Both the position numbers and the translations under genes were made by a program. Positions 26,916 to 34,608 of a stretch of 64,000 nt of DNA are shown piece by piece. Position 1 is the stretch's first letter. Each line of letters starts with the position of its first letter. Origin of the DNA: Pleomorphochaeta sp963678575 (lineage in GTDB: Bacteria; Spirochaetota; Spirochaetia; Sphaerochaetales; Sphaerochaetaceae); NCBI GenBank assembly GCA_963678575.2, contig CAXXHV010000002.1:434001-498000 (forward strand), given 5' to 3'. The notes below the pieces were generated by a model that was not told the DNA's origin, ran no database searches, and worked only from the letters and a program-made list of their open reading frames with translations.

Positions 26916-27608
26916 ATGAAAAGAAAACTAATGATATTATTGGCATTTATGACAGTACTTGCAAACTTTATCTTTGCTGATGACTCAATATCTGGACCAA
27001 ACATGAGCACTCCCTTAGAAATGTTTGGTGTTTGGAATCCTAATCAGAATCCTCTTTTTGTTCTATCTGCTAATTCACAAAGTATTGATTATACGCAATC
27101 TACAATACAGTTTCAAACAATTGACCATGATTTGAGTGTATCAAATCAAACTGAAAATTTTAACTTATATGTTTATAGTAATTTTTCAAATAACTGGAGT
27201 AGTTATGTTTATGTAAAAAGTTATTATTTAAATATTTATTTTTCTTCTAAATTTGTGCCAGTAGATGACATATTATATAATGCAAATAATTATCCAATAG
27301 TTCCTATATTTTTAAATTATACATCTACCCAAAGCCAATTCAAACAAAACAGTTGGTGGGGTGGTTGGAATTACACTTATGAATATTATATTACAGAAGA
27401 TCAGAATGTACAAAATCAAAATACATCAATGAATTATGGTAATAGAACCTTAGATGCTAAGAGATATCGTTTTTTGATAAAAATACCTTCAGGGTTACAA
27501 ACTATTGAATTGATGAATTTTAACTTTGGCTGGACTGGTTATACTAATCAAGTAAATCAGTATTGGGATATGGAAGGCTATGTTCTTGTTGATATTCAGA
27601 GTATATAA
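26916..27608 (+). CDS. secreted protein of unknown function
   Basis: A 230-residue protein with signal peptide MKRKLMILLAFMTVLANFIFA, trimmed to start at 26916 where an AGGG/GAGAT-type site precedes the ATG; an in-frame ATG at 26892 has none. The mature chain is rich in Asn, Gln, Tyr and Trp, with aromatic clusters such as NSWWGGWNYTYEYY near 145-160. No known family recognised. It faces away from the other secreted-protein gene, and the FemAB-like gene starts eight bases after its stop. Confidence 0.7.
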   Translation: MKRKLMILLAFMTVLANFIFADDSISGPNMSTPLEMFGVWNPNQNPLFVLSANSQSIDYTQSTIQFQTIDHDLSVSNQTENFNLYVYSNFSNNWSSYVYVKSYYLNIYFSSKFVPVDDILYNANNYPIVPIFLNYTSTQSQFKQNSWWGGWNYTYEYYITEDQNVQNQNTSMNYGNRTLDAKRYRFLIKIPSGLQTIELMNFNFGWTGYTNQVNQYWDMEGYVLVDIQSI

Positions 27609-27616
27609 TATTAGAT

Positions 27617-28600
27617 ATGAAAATTAATTCTATTACAATTGATGAATTATCTACAGCCAATCCTTTTGTTAGTTCATTTTGGGCTAAATTAAAATTTGAA
27701 AATGGTTGGTATAGTAAAGCTTATTCTTTAGAAACTGACGATTATGTTTTTCAATCTTTGGTTTTAATCAAAAAGCTTTTTTTGAATTTGTATTTTGCTT
27801 ATGTTCCTTTTTCTCCGATTTGTATTACACAGGAAGCGGTTTTAGAAGAAAAACAGATTAAAGAATTTCTTGATTTTGTTATTTCTACTTCTGATAAAAA
27901 ACTTGTATTTATTAAAATTGATTTACCTTTTGATTATAATAATAATCAAAAATTTCACAAACCCTTCAAAATAAATGAACATAGTATTCAACCTGAAGCA
28001 ACAATAGTTATTAATCTGGAAGAGAATCTAGAAGACATAAGAAAAAAATATAAAAAAAGAGCTATTAGAAATCTAAAAAAGAATACTGATCAGCTTGTAA
28101 TTAAAGAAGTTGATTTTAGTGTAGATAATATAAGAAAATGGTATCTGCTTTACCTTGAGACATCGAAAAGAGATAATTTTAGTGTAAGAAATATAAGTTA
28201 TTTCTTAAAAATGATTAGTATTGAAGATGTGATAAAACCAAGGCTATTTTTTGCAATTGATAATAATGAAAATTTGTTAGGTGGTAATATAATACTAATG
28301 AATAATGAAACTGCTGTATATTTATTTGGAGCTTCAAAGAGGAGTAAGACTTTTTCACCTAGTTATGGACTTCAAGATTTCTCAATAGCATTGTTAAAAA
28401 ATGAAGGTATAAAAAGTTATGATTTATTTGGTGTTGGTGTAGAGGGAAAATCAGAAAATTTAAAAACCTTGACCCAATTTAAATCTTCATTTGGTAGTAA
28501 TATAATTACTAGAATTCCTACACTTGATTATCCAAATAAAAGATTGGTTTATTTCTTGTTTAAAATTATTGAAAGAATTCGTTTTTTTATTTATCGATGA
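27617..28600 (+). CDS. FemAB/GNAT-fold aminoacyltransferase-like protein
   Basis: A 327-residue protein of the FemX/FemAB type, which transfers amino acids from aminoacyl-tRNA to peptidoglycan precursors or acylates related acceptors. Key features: PEATIVINLEENLEDIRKKY around 133-152 and KKRAIRNLKK immediately after (the peptidoglycan-bridge signature), then a second acetyltransferase-like domain with AVYLFGASKRSKTFSPSYG near 235 and YDLFGVGVEG near 272. Convergent with murD, with stops overlapping by 14 bases. A role in cell-wall or surface modification is inferred. Confidence 0.82.
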   Translation: MKINSITIDELSTANPFVSSFWAKLKFENGWYSKAYSLETDDYVFQSLVLIKKLFLNLYFAYVPFSPICITQEAVLEEKQIKEFLDFVISTSDKKLVFIKIDLPFDYNNNQKFHKPFKINEHSIQPEATIVINLEENLEDIRKKYKKRAIRNLKKNTDQLVIKEVDFSVDNIRKWYLLYLETSKRDNFSVRNISYFLKMISIEDVIKPRLFFAIDNNENLLGGNIILMNNETAVYLFGASKRSKTFSPSYGLQDFSIALLKNEGIKSYDLFGVGVEGKSENLKTLTQFKSSFGSNIITRIPTLDYPNKRLVYFLFKIIERIRFFIYR

Positions 28601-29891
28601 TTTCTTTTGCTAATTTTTTGAATTGGTTCCCTCTGTCAAACTCATTAATGAAAAGATCAAAACTGGCTGAACCCGGAGAAAGTAAAACAATTTTCATACT
28701 TGATGAAGAATCTTTTTTTGCATTTTCATTTGCTATTGAAATTGCGCTTTTCATAGAATTATATGGTCCAAAATAGTTTATATTATTATCTTTTAGGAAC
28801 GGAATTAATTTATTTCTTGTAAATGAACCATCAAGTAAAGTGATTGATTGTACTTTCTTTAAAGAAAAAATTAAACTTGAAGCATTTAAGTTTTTATCAG
28901 TTCCCCCACAAATTATATGTATGCTATTATTTTCAAAATGAGAAAGACTAAATCCGATTGCTTCAGGAATTGTTGAGGCGCTATCATTTACAAATAAAAT
29001 ATTATCTTTTATTCCAAGCCATTCGATTCGATGTTCAACCCCTTTAAATAAATTGAATTTTTCTAAAATCGTTTCTTTTTTTATTTCTAACGCCTCTAAT
29101 GCTTTATATGCTGGTATTAATTCAGGTTTATTTGTTAATTCATTAATAATTTTTGTATCAATGAATTTAATTTTTTGTTTTTTTAGATTAGTTTTTTCTT
29201 TTATTATATTTTCAAATGCTTTTGGGCATATTGCTATTTTTGTATTTTTGGTAAAAAGTTTTAGTTTGTCTTGTAAATACTTTTCCATTGAATCATATGT
29301 ATTTTGATGATCTTCTAAAAGATTTGTAAAAAGGGCTATTTTTGTGATCGGAAAACAGCTTTCACAATAATTAAATGTGTCTCTTAATTGCCATGAAGAA
29401 AATTCAATTACTAAAAAGTCGATAGGTGGGTTGTTTTTCTCTAGATATGAAGCAATTTCGAATGCACTTATTCCCATGTTGCCTAATAGTTTAGAATTAT
29501 ATCCTAATTCGCATAAAACATGATTGATTGCATGTGTTGTTGTAGTTTTGCCCTTTGTTCCAGTTACTCCAATTATATTTATATTGTCTAAATTGAAATT
29601 TTCAAATAAAAATGAAAAATCATTGGAAATTTTTTTTGCATACTGTAAATACTTATTATTAGGTAATATGGCTGGGTTTTTGATTACTAAATCAGCCCAT
29701 AAAAAATCTTCTATATTATGTTCACCTAATTTGAGTATTGCACCTGATTTTTTTAAGATATCAATAATTTTTCCAAAGGATTCTTCAGTTTTTAAATCTG
29801 TAACGATGACTTGATGTTTATGTCTAAGAAAATATTTTGCCGCTGCAAATCCGCCACCATTTACACCAAGCCCAAATATCAATATTTTCAT
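28587..29891 (-). CDS. murD: UDP-N-acetylmuramoyl-L-alanine--D-glutamate ligase
   Basis: A 434-residue Mur ligase adding D-Glu to UDP-MurNAc-L-Ala in the cytoplasm. The N-terminal Rossmann-like FGLGVNGGGFAAAKY leads into the ATP loop GVTGTKGKTTTTH at 108-120, then LFTNLLEDHQNTY and the C-terminal HRIEWLG and NDSASTIPEA motifs with the third domain. Length matches the family. AGGAG lies seven bases before the ATG. It is a single gene, convergent with the FemAB-like gene. Confidence 0.95.
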   Translation of the reverse strand: MKILIFGLGVNGGGFAAAKYFLRHKHQVIVTDLKTEESFGKIIDILKKSGAILKLGEHNIEDFLWADLVIKNPAILPNNKYLQYAKKISNDFSFLFENFNLDNINIIGVTGTKGKTTTTHAINHVLCELGYNSKLLGNMGISAFEIASYLEKNNPPIDFLVIEFSSWQLRDTFNYCESCFPITKIALFTNLLEDHQNTYDSMEKYLQDKLKLFTKNTKIAICPKAFENIIKEKTNLKKQKIKFIDTKIINELTNKPELIPAYKALEALEIKKETILEKFNLFKGVEHRIEWLGIKDNILFVNDSASTIPEAIGFSLSHFENNSIHIICGGTDKNLNASSLIFSLKKVQSITLLDGSFTRNKLIPFLKDNNINYFGPYNSMKSAISIANENAKKDSSSSMKIVLLSPGSASFDLFINEFDRGNQFKKLAKEIIDK

Positions 29892-30185
29892 TTTTTTCTC
29901 CTTTTAGTTATTTTATTATAGCCAAATTTTATTCATAATAACAATAAAAAAACGGCATATATTTATTTAACTTATTAGTAATTAAAAATAAATTATTGGA
30001 TATTATTTATTAATTTAGCCTTGAATAATTATGTTAAAACTAATATGCTTATAAAGCGTTTTGTTTGTATAAGTTGGATTGACAAATTCATTTCTTTATT
30101 GCAAACTTTAGCAAATAAAATTACAACTTACTCCGGGTCACGTTGTGATAAGTTAACCGGAAAATTATATTTAAGGAGCTCTACA
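29892..30185. other. divergent spacer between murD and the mS38-like gene
   Basis: About 290 bases. The left part is AT-rich; from about 30120 it becomes more balanced and includes the Shine-Dalgarno AAGGAG (30173-30178). The open frame that runs through 30021-30185 into the mS38-like gene has no start site or conserved sequence and is not part of it. Confidence 0.5.
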
Positions 30186-30275
30186 GTGCCTTGTGGAAGA
30201 AAAAGAAAAAAGCATAAGATTGCCACTCACAAGAGAAAGAAAAAACTCAGAAAGAACAGACATAAGAATAAATAA
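30186..30275 (+). CDS. AURKAIP1/COX24-domain small basic protein (bacterial mS38-like)
   Basis: A 29-codon gene starting at GTG, seven bases after a perfect AAGGAG (30173-30178). The peptide is VPCGRKRKKHKIATHKRKKK followed by a basic tail ending NRHKNK. This is the Cox24/mS38 signature found as a stand-alone tiny protein in Bacteroidota and spirochaetes; the mitochondrial homologue is a small-subunit ribosomal protein. A ribosomal role is therefore likely and agrees with its place before the rpsF-ssb-rpsR operon. A longer frame opening at 30021 exists but the extra residues are unconserved. Confidence 0.85.
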   Translation: MPCGRKRKKHKIATHKRKKKLRKNRHKNK

Positions 30276-30321
30276 TTCTTAGGCAATTTGCTTTTGCTGT
30301 AATAGCAGAACTAGATAGTTT

Positions 30322-30345
30322 ACCGTCGGTATATCTTCCGACGGT
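30322..30345 (+). terminator. Rho-independent terminator after the mS38-like gene
   Basis: ACCGTCGG and CCGACGGT form a perfect 8-bp GC-rich stem with an 8-base loop, followed by TTTTCT. Confidence 0.85.
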
Positions 30346-30483
30346 TTTCTAGCGAACAGTATCGTTTGTTGTGTTTGGTTGGACAAGCACACGCTTTATA
30401 TTTTATTCGTTGCTTAAGAAATATGATATAAAGAAACCTCTTTATCCACTTTTAGTGGATCATAATGTCCGTAAGGAGGAACC
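30346..30483 (+). promoter_or_regulatory. leader of the rpsF operon
   Basis: Between the terminator and rpsF. Promoter-like TTGGTT-16-TATATT occurs around 30376-30403. A hairpin ATCCACT-TTT-AGTGGAT (30444-30460) sits just upstream of a strong AAGGAGG site. Many bacteria regulate this operon by S6:S18 binding to such a leader; that this one is such a site is inference from position, as I cannot place the consensus confidently. Confidence 0.4.
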
Positions 30484-30765
30484 ATGAGAAATTATGAGTT
30501 CACAGTAATCTTCAGAGCAAATGAAGAAGACACTCAAGCTGGTCTTAATCTAGTATCCAGTTTGTTTGAGGCTGCTAGTGTAGAAATCACTAAGCAGGAA
30601 GATATGGGTGTGAAATTATTCGCCTACGAAATGAAGAAACAGGATAAAGGTCATTATTTCTATTATGAAATCTCTGCAGATCCTGCAACTATTGTAACTT
30701 TCGAGAAAAAATTCTTATTAAACAACTCAATTATTAAATTCTTGTTTGTTAGTAAAGAAAAATAA
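30484..30765 (+). CDS. rpsF: 30S ribosomal protein bS6
   Basis: A 93-residue S6, starting MRNYEFTVIFRANEED, the family's first beta strand; GVKLFAYEMKKQDKGHYFYYE matches the conserved centre. It binds the central domain of 16S rRNA together with S18, encoded two genes downstream. The start is fixed by AAGGAGG eight bases upstream. First gene of rpsF-ssb-rpsR-membrane protein-rplI-dnaB. Confidence 0.95.
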   Translation: MRNYEFTVIFRANEEDTQAGLNLVSSLFEAASVEITKQEDMGVKLFAYEMKKQDKGHYFYYEISADPATIVTFEKKFLLNNSIIKFLFVSKEK

Positions 30766-30784
30766 AGTTTAATGGAGATTGTAT

Positions 30785-31336
30785 ATGGCTACTGATTTAA
30801 ATATTGTTGCGTTAATTGGAAGATTAACTCGTCCTTGTGAAATGCGTTACACAAATACAGGTTTTGCTATTTGTTCGTTTTCTCTAGCAGTTAATCGAAG
30901 AAAAAAAGCTCAAGATGGTTCTTGGAATGATTCTGTGAGTTTCTTTGATTGTTCTTTTTTTGGAAAAGCTGCTGAAGGAGTTAGTCAATATCTTACCAAA
31001 GGTCAACAAGTATCCGTTCAAGGATATTTGGATCAACAAAGTTGGGAAACTAACGGGCAAAAACGTAGTAAAGTAGTGGTCATAGTTAATTCTTTGAGTT
31101 TGTTAGGCAGTAGTGGTAATTCCAATTCAATGCCTCGACAAACGAATGTGAATAATGGGAATGTTAATCAAAAATATCAAGGTCAATCTACGTCTAATTA
31201 TGGCGGAAGTCAGCAATTTGGAAACACTGGTAATAATTACTCAAAACCTTCAAATCAAAATTTTGATTTAGGTGTTCCAGATAATTTTTCAAATGATGCA
31301 GGTCCTGAAGATTTTGCAGACGATATTCCATTTTAA
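30785..31336 (+). CDS. ssb: single-stranded DNA-binding protein
   Basis: A 183-residue SSB. The OB fold occupies about residues 1-110 (NIVALIGRLTRPCEMRYT; SFFDCSFFGKAAE), followed by a Gln/Asn/Gly-rich flexible linker and the acidic tip DFADDIPF that recruits repair and replication partners. The ATG at 30785 with GGAG upstream is preferred over an in-frame TTG two codons earlier. Embedded between rpsF and rpsR as in most bacteria. Confidence 0.95.
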   Translation: MATDLNIVALIGRLTRPCEMRYTNTGFAICSFSLAVNRRKKAQDGSWNDSVSFFDCSFFGKAAEGVSQYLTKGQQVSVQGYLDQQSWETNGQKRSKVVVIVNSLSLLGSSGNSNSMPRQTNVNNGNVNQKYQGQSTSNYGGSQQFGNTGNNYSKPSNQNFDLGVPDNFSNDAGPEDFADDIPF

Positions 31337-31356
31337 GATCTAAGGAGAAATTAGTA

Positions 31357-31635
31357 ATGCGCGAAGATTATGACGCAAAAGACGAAAAGAAAGATAGAGG
31401 CCCAAGAAAAAGTGGCGCTCGTCGTGGCGGTTTTAGAAAAAAGGTATGTAGATTCTGTGCTAATAGTACTGCACCTGATTACAAGAATCCTGATCAGTTA
31501 AAAAGATACACTACAGAAAGAGGCAAAATTCTTCCTGCTCGTATCACAGGTAACTGTGCTAAACACCAAAGAGCTGTAACTGCAGAAATCAAAAAGGCAC
31601 GTATTTTAGGATACTTACCTTTCGAGAAGAAATAA
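31357..31635 (+). CDS. rpsR: 30S ribosomal protein bS18
   Basis: A 92-residue S18, partner of S6. The basic N-terminus is followed by KKVCRFCANSTAPDYKNP, the conserved CRFC start of the core, and RITGNCAKHQRAVTAEIKKA, the RNA-binding helix. The extra ~20 charged N-terminal residues are common. AAGGAG lies 12 bases upstream of the ATG. Confidence 0.95.
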   Translation: MREDYDAKDEKKDRGPRKSGARRGGFRKKVCRFCANSTAPDYKNPDQLKRYTTERGKILPARITGNCAKHQRAVTAEIKKARILGYLPFEKK

Positions 31636-31648
31636 AAATAGGTGATAT

Positions 31649-32602
31649 ATGATATCAATAGATAAAAGGACAAACTTAGTATATGTTGCAACAACTATTA
31701 GTGCTATTCTTTATGTACTAGGCTTTACCTCATTCTTATTGGTATTACCATTACTGTTTTTTTATTCTCGTAGCAGAGAGAGAGTTAAAACCTTATTAGC
31801 ATTAGCTTTTTTGTTATTGTTTGTGTTAGTAATGGAGATATTTCCTTTAGTTGGAAAATTTTCAGATAAAGGGAATTTAGGGATGCTCTCTATTGGATTG
31901 TTCTTACCGATAGTACTTATTGGAAGTTCAATGGTTTGGGTTTTATTAGATGGCTATAGACTCTTAGTGAGATTTGTGGCTAGCTCTGCAGTAGTTGCCG
32001 TGGTGATGGCAATATTGGGATATTGGTTTAAAAGTGATACAGAAATGGCTCTTGCCGTTGATAATGCTATAGTAGACATTATGAACATTGTATTAAATCA
32101 AAATCCTGAACAGACTTCATTAGTCTTGGGAGTAACTTCACAAGAGTTATTTTCAACTATAAGGACTGTTATTTTTGCAATGTTATTACCATTAGGTGCA
32201 GGTTGTTTCGGGTTTAATGCTTTTTTTTCATTAGCAACTCCAAAATTTGTTGGAGATGAAGAATTTGATGAAAGAGTAAAAAATTGGAAATTACCAGAGA
32301 GTTTTATGTGGGCATTTTTGTTTAGTCTAATTTTGCTACTTTTAGGTGTAGTAGTAGATTATGGATTAAGTTTTTCAGTAATTGTAATTAATTTAGCATT
32401 ATATTTTGCTTTATTATTTTCAATTCAAGCTTTAGCTATTATTTTGTATAAAAGAAGAGCTAAAGGTAACCACACAAAAGCTGTTAGAGTGTTTTCCCTT
32501 ACATTGTTTTTCATAATTCTATTTCAAGGTTTGAACATATTGGCTGTCATCGGATTACCAATATTTGGTGTTACGGAGACATGGTTTACATATAGAAAGT
32601 AA
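31649..32602 (+). CDS. DUF2232/YybS-like integral membrane protein
   Basis: A 317-residue protein with about eight hydrophobic segments (roughly 12-36, 47-66, 75-100, 107-130, 170-195, 222-245, 250-270, 288-308). Membrane proteins of the YybS/DUF2232 type occupy this same position between rpsR and rplI in many spirochaetes and Bacillota; no function is established. It lies 13 bases after rpsR, and its end does not overlap the true rplI start, so it is part of the operon. Confidence 0.75.
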   Translation: MISIDKRTNLVYVATTISAILYVLGFTSFLLVLPLLFFYSRSRERVKTLLALAFLLLFVLVMEIFPLVGKFSDKGNLGMLSIGLFLPIVLIGSSMVWVLLDGYRLLVRFVASSAVVAVVMAILGYWFKSDTEMALAVDNAIVDIMNIVLNQNPEQTSLVLGVTSQELFSTIRTVIFAMLLPLGAGCFGFNAFFSLATPKFVGDEEFDERVKNWKLPESFMWAFLFSLILLLLGVVVDYGLSFSVIVINLALYFALLFSIQALAIILYKRRAKGNHTKAVRVFSLTLFFIILFQGLNILAVIGLPIFGVTETWFTYRK

Positions 32603-32621
32603 GAGAGAAGGAGTTTTCAGT

Positions 32622-33206
32622 ATGAAGATTATTCTTAATCAGGATGTAATAAACCTCGGTGAAGAGGGTGATGTAGTAGTAGTAAAAGATGGCTATGCAC
32701 GTAACTATCTATTACCACAAGGTATTGCAGTTGTTTATAACAGAACAAATATGGCAATTGTAAATAGTCGTGCAAAGGCTATTGAAGTTAGAAAAAGTGA
32801 AAAGAGAAAAGCTTCAGCAAGTCTTAAAGAAAAATTAGATGAATTAACTTTAACATTAGTTGTTTCTGCAGGTGATACTGGTAAATTATTTGGTAGTGTT
32901 ACTTCTTCAATGATTCAAGAAGCTTTAGCAAAAGAAGGTATTGAAGTTGAAAAGAAGAAAATAGAAGTTGCTTCCCATATGATTAAAATGGTTGGTAATT
33001 ATTCTGTTCGTATTCACCTATATGAAAAAGATTTTGCTACAATTAAAATAGTTGTTGAAAGTGAAGCTCAAATTAAACAACGTCAAGCAGAAGAAAAAAA
33101 GTTAGCTGAAAAAGCTGCTAAAGAAGCTGCTGATGCTGCAAAAAAAGAAGCTGCTAAAGCAGCAAAAGAACTTGCTAGTGAAGAAACTGCTCCTGTAACT
33201 GAATAG
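32622..33206 (+). CDS. rplI: 50S ribosomal protein bL9
   Basis: A 194-residue L9. The N-terminal rRNA-binding domain has the family signature around GEEGDVVVVKDGYARNYLLP, then the long connecting helix and the C-terminal domain (SSMIQEALAKEGIEV). A further ~45-residue Lys/Ala/Glu-rich helix-forming tail extends beyond the usual ~150 residues. The frame is open from 32565, but GGAG and the conserved MKIILNQDV start fix 32622. Confidence 0.95.
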   Translation: MKIILNQDVINLGEEGDVVVVKDGYARNYLLPQGIAVVYNRTNMAIVNSRAKAIEVRKSEKRKASASLKEKLDELTLTLVVSAGDTGKLFGSVTSSMIQEALAKEGIEVEKKKIEVASHMIKMVGNYSVRIHLYEKDFATIKIVVESEAQIKQRQAEEKKLAEKAAKEAADAAKKEAAKAAKELASEETAPVTE

Positions 33207-33221
33207 TAGGAGTGGTAATAT

Positions 33222-34565
33222 ATGGCATCGTTTGAAAATAATTCTCGTATTCTACCCAATGATGAAGCAGCTGAAAAAGCTATTCTTGGTTCAATTTTAT
33301 TAGATAATTCAATTTTAAATGAATTAGCTTCAATACTTCAGCCAAGAGACTTCTATAAGCATGGGCATCAAGAATTGTATCAAACGATGCTTGATTTTTC
33401 TAATGAAAATTCTAGAAATCAAATTGATATAATTACTTTAGTTGATTGTTTAAATAAAAAAAATACATTAGATATATGTGGTGGAGTTTCATATCTTTCT
33501 AGTTTAACGAATGATGCACCTTCCTCAACAACTGCTTTATTATATGCAAATATGATAAAGAAATTATCAATGAGAAGACGTCTTATAACTGTTTCAACAA
33601 GTTTAAAAGATGATGCTTTTGATTTGACCCAAGATATATCAGCAACTATAGATAAAGGTGAAAATGATTTATCTTCATTAGCCTCCCAAGGAAATGTTGC
33701 TGGAGAATATTATAGTGCTACCTCCCTTTTACTTGATACAATTAGTAATATTGAAAAAAGGGCTCAAGAAGATGGGTTTACTGGTTTTAGTACTGGATTC
33801 AATGATTTGGATAAACGTTTATCAGGCGGATTTAAAGAACAAGACTATGTTATAATTGGCGCACGACCTTCCATTGGTAAAACAGCTTTTGCCTTAACTA
33901 TGGCAATCAATATGCTAACAATGAATTATTATAGAGTTGGTTTCTTATCATTGGAGATGAAAGCTACAGATTTATTAGAAAGAGCCTTAACTGGAATAAG
34001 TAGAGTTGATTTTTCCCATATTCGTAATGGCTTATTAACCGAAAGTGAATTATCTCAAATTTTTGATGCTTGTGATAATCTTTCTAAACAAAAGTTTTTT
34101 ATTCAGGATACTCCTAATATGCAATTAAACGATATTAGATCTCAAGCTAGAAAAATGAAAAGAGAAGATGATATTCAAATTCTTTTTATTGACTATATTG
34201 GCTTAATTCAAAATACCGATAATTCTGTTCCACGTCACGAACAAATTGCAAATATTTCAAGAACTCTAAAACAGTTAACTCGTGAATTAAATATTCCAAT
34301 TGTTGTTTTATCTCAAGTAGGTAGACAAACAGATGGACAACTTCCTAGATTATCAGATTTAAGAGAATCTGGATCAATTGAACAAGATGCAGATATTGTA
34401 ATTTTATTACATCGAAATAATGCTGAAGATGTTCCAATCCAAAAAACTGAAGTATTAATTGCTAAAAACAGAAATGGTGAAACAGGTAAGTTAGAATTAG
34501 GTTTTCATAGAAAGATTGTTCGATTTGAAGAAATATCAACAGATTTTAATTCTAATAAACAATAA
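33222..34565 (+). CDS. dnaB: replicative DNA helicase DnaB
   Basis: A 447-residue hexameric 5'-3' helicase. The N-terminal primase-interacting domain begins LPNDEAAEKAILGSILLDN. The RecA-like domain has Walker A GARPSIGKT at 213-221, Walker B ILFIDYIGLI near 320-329, and the QVGRQTDGQLPRLSDLRESG segment with SIEQDAD that follows. No intein is present. Last gene of the rpsF operon, 15 bases after rplI, with a terminator following. Confidence 0.96.
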   Translation: MASFENNSRILPNDEAAEKAILGSILLDNSILNELASILQPRDFYKHGHQELYQTMLDFSNENSRNQIDIITLVDCLNKKNTLDICGGVSYLSSLTNDAPSSTTALLYANMIKKLSMRRRLITVSTSLKDDAFDLTQDISATIDKGENDLSSLASQGNVAGEYYSATSLLLDTISNIEKRAQEDGFTGFSTGFNDLDKRLSGGFKEQDYVIIGARPSIGKTAFALTMAINMLTMNYYRVGFLSLEMKATDLLERALTGISRVDFSHIRNGLLTESELSQIFDACDNLSKQKFFIQDTPNMQLNDIRSQARKMKREDDIQILFIDYIGLIQNTDNSVPRHEQIANISRTLKQLTRELNIPIVVLSQVGRQTDGQLPRLSDLRESGSIEQDADIVILLHRNNAEDVPIQKTEVLIAKNRNGETGKLELGFHRKIVRFEEISTDFNSNKQ

Positions 34566-34568
34566 AAA

Positions 34569-34592
34569 ATACCACATCACTTGATATGGTAT
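34569..34592 (+). terminator. Rho-independent terminator of the rpsF-dnaB operon
   Basis: A 10-position stem with one mismatch (ATACCACATC with its partner), 4-base loop and a T-run; it may also serve the converging radical SAM gene. Confidence 0.85.
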
Positions 34593-34608
34593 TTTTTTTA
34601 TGTTTCTT

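Noticed and set aside
30021..30185. N-terminal extension of the mS38-like frame
   Set aside because: The conserved peptide and Shine-Dalgarno both point to the GTG at 30186.
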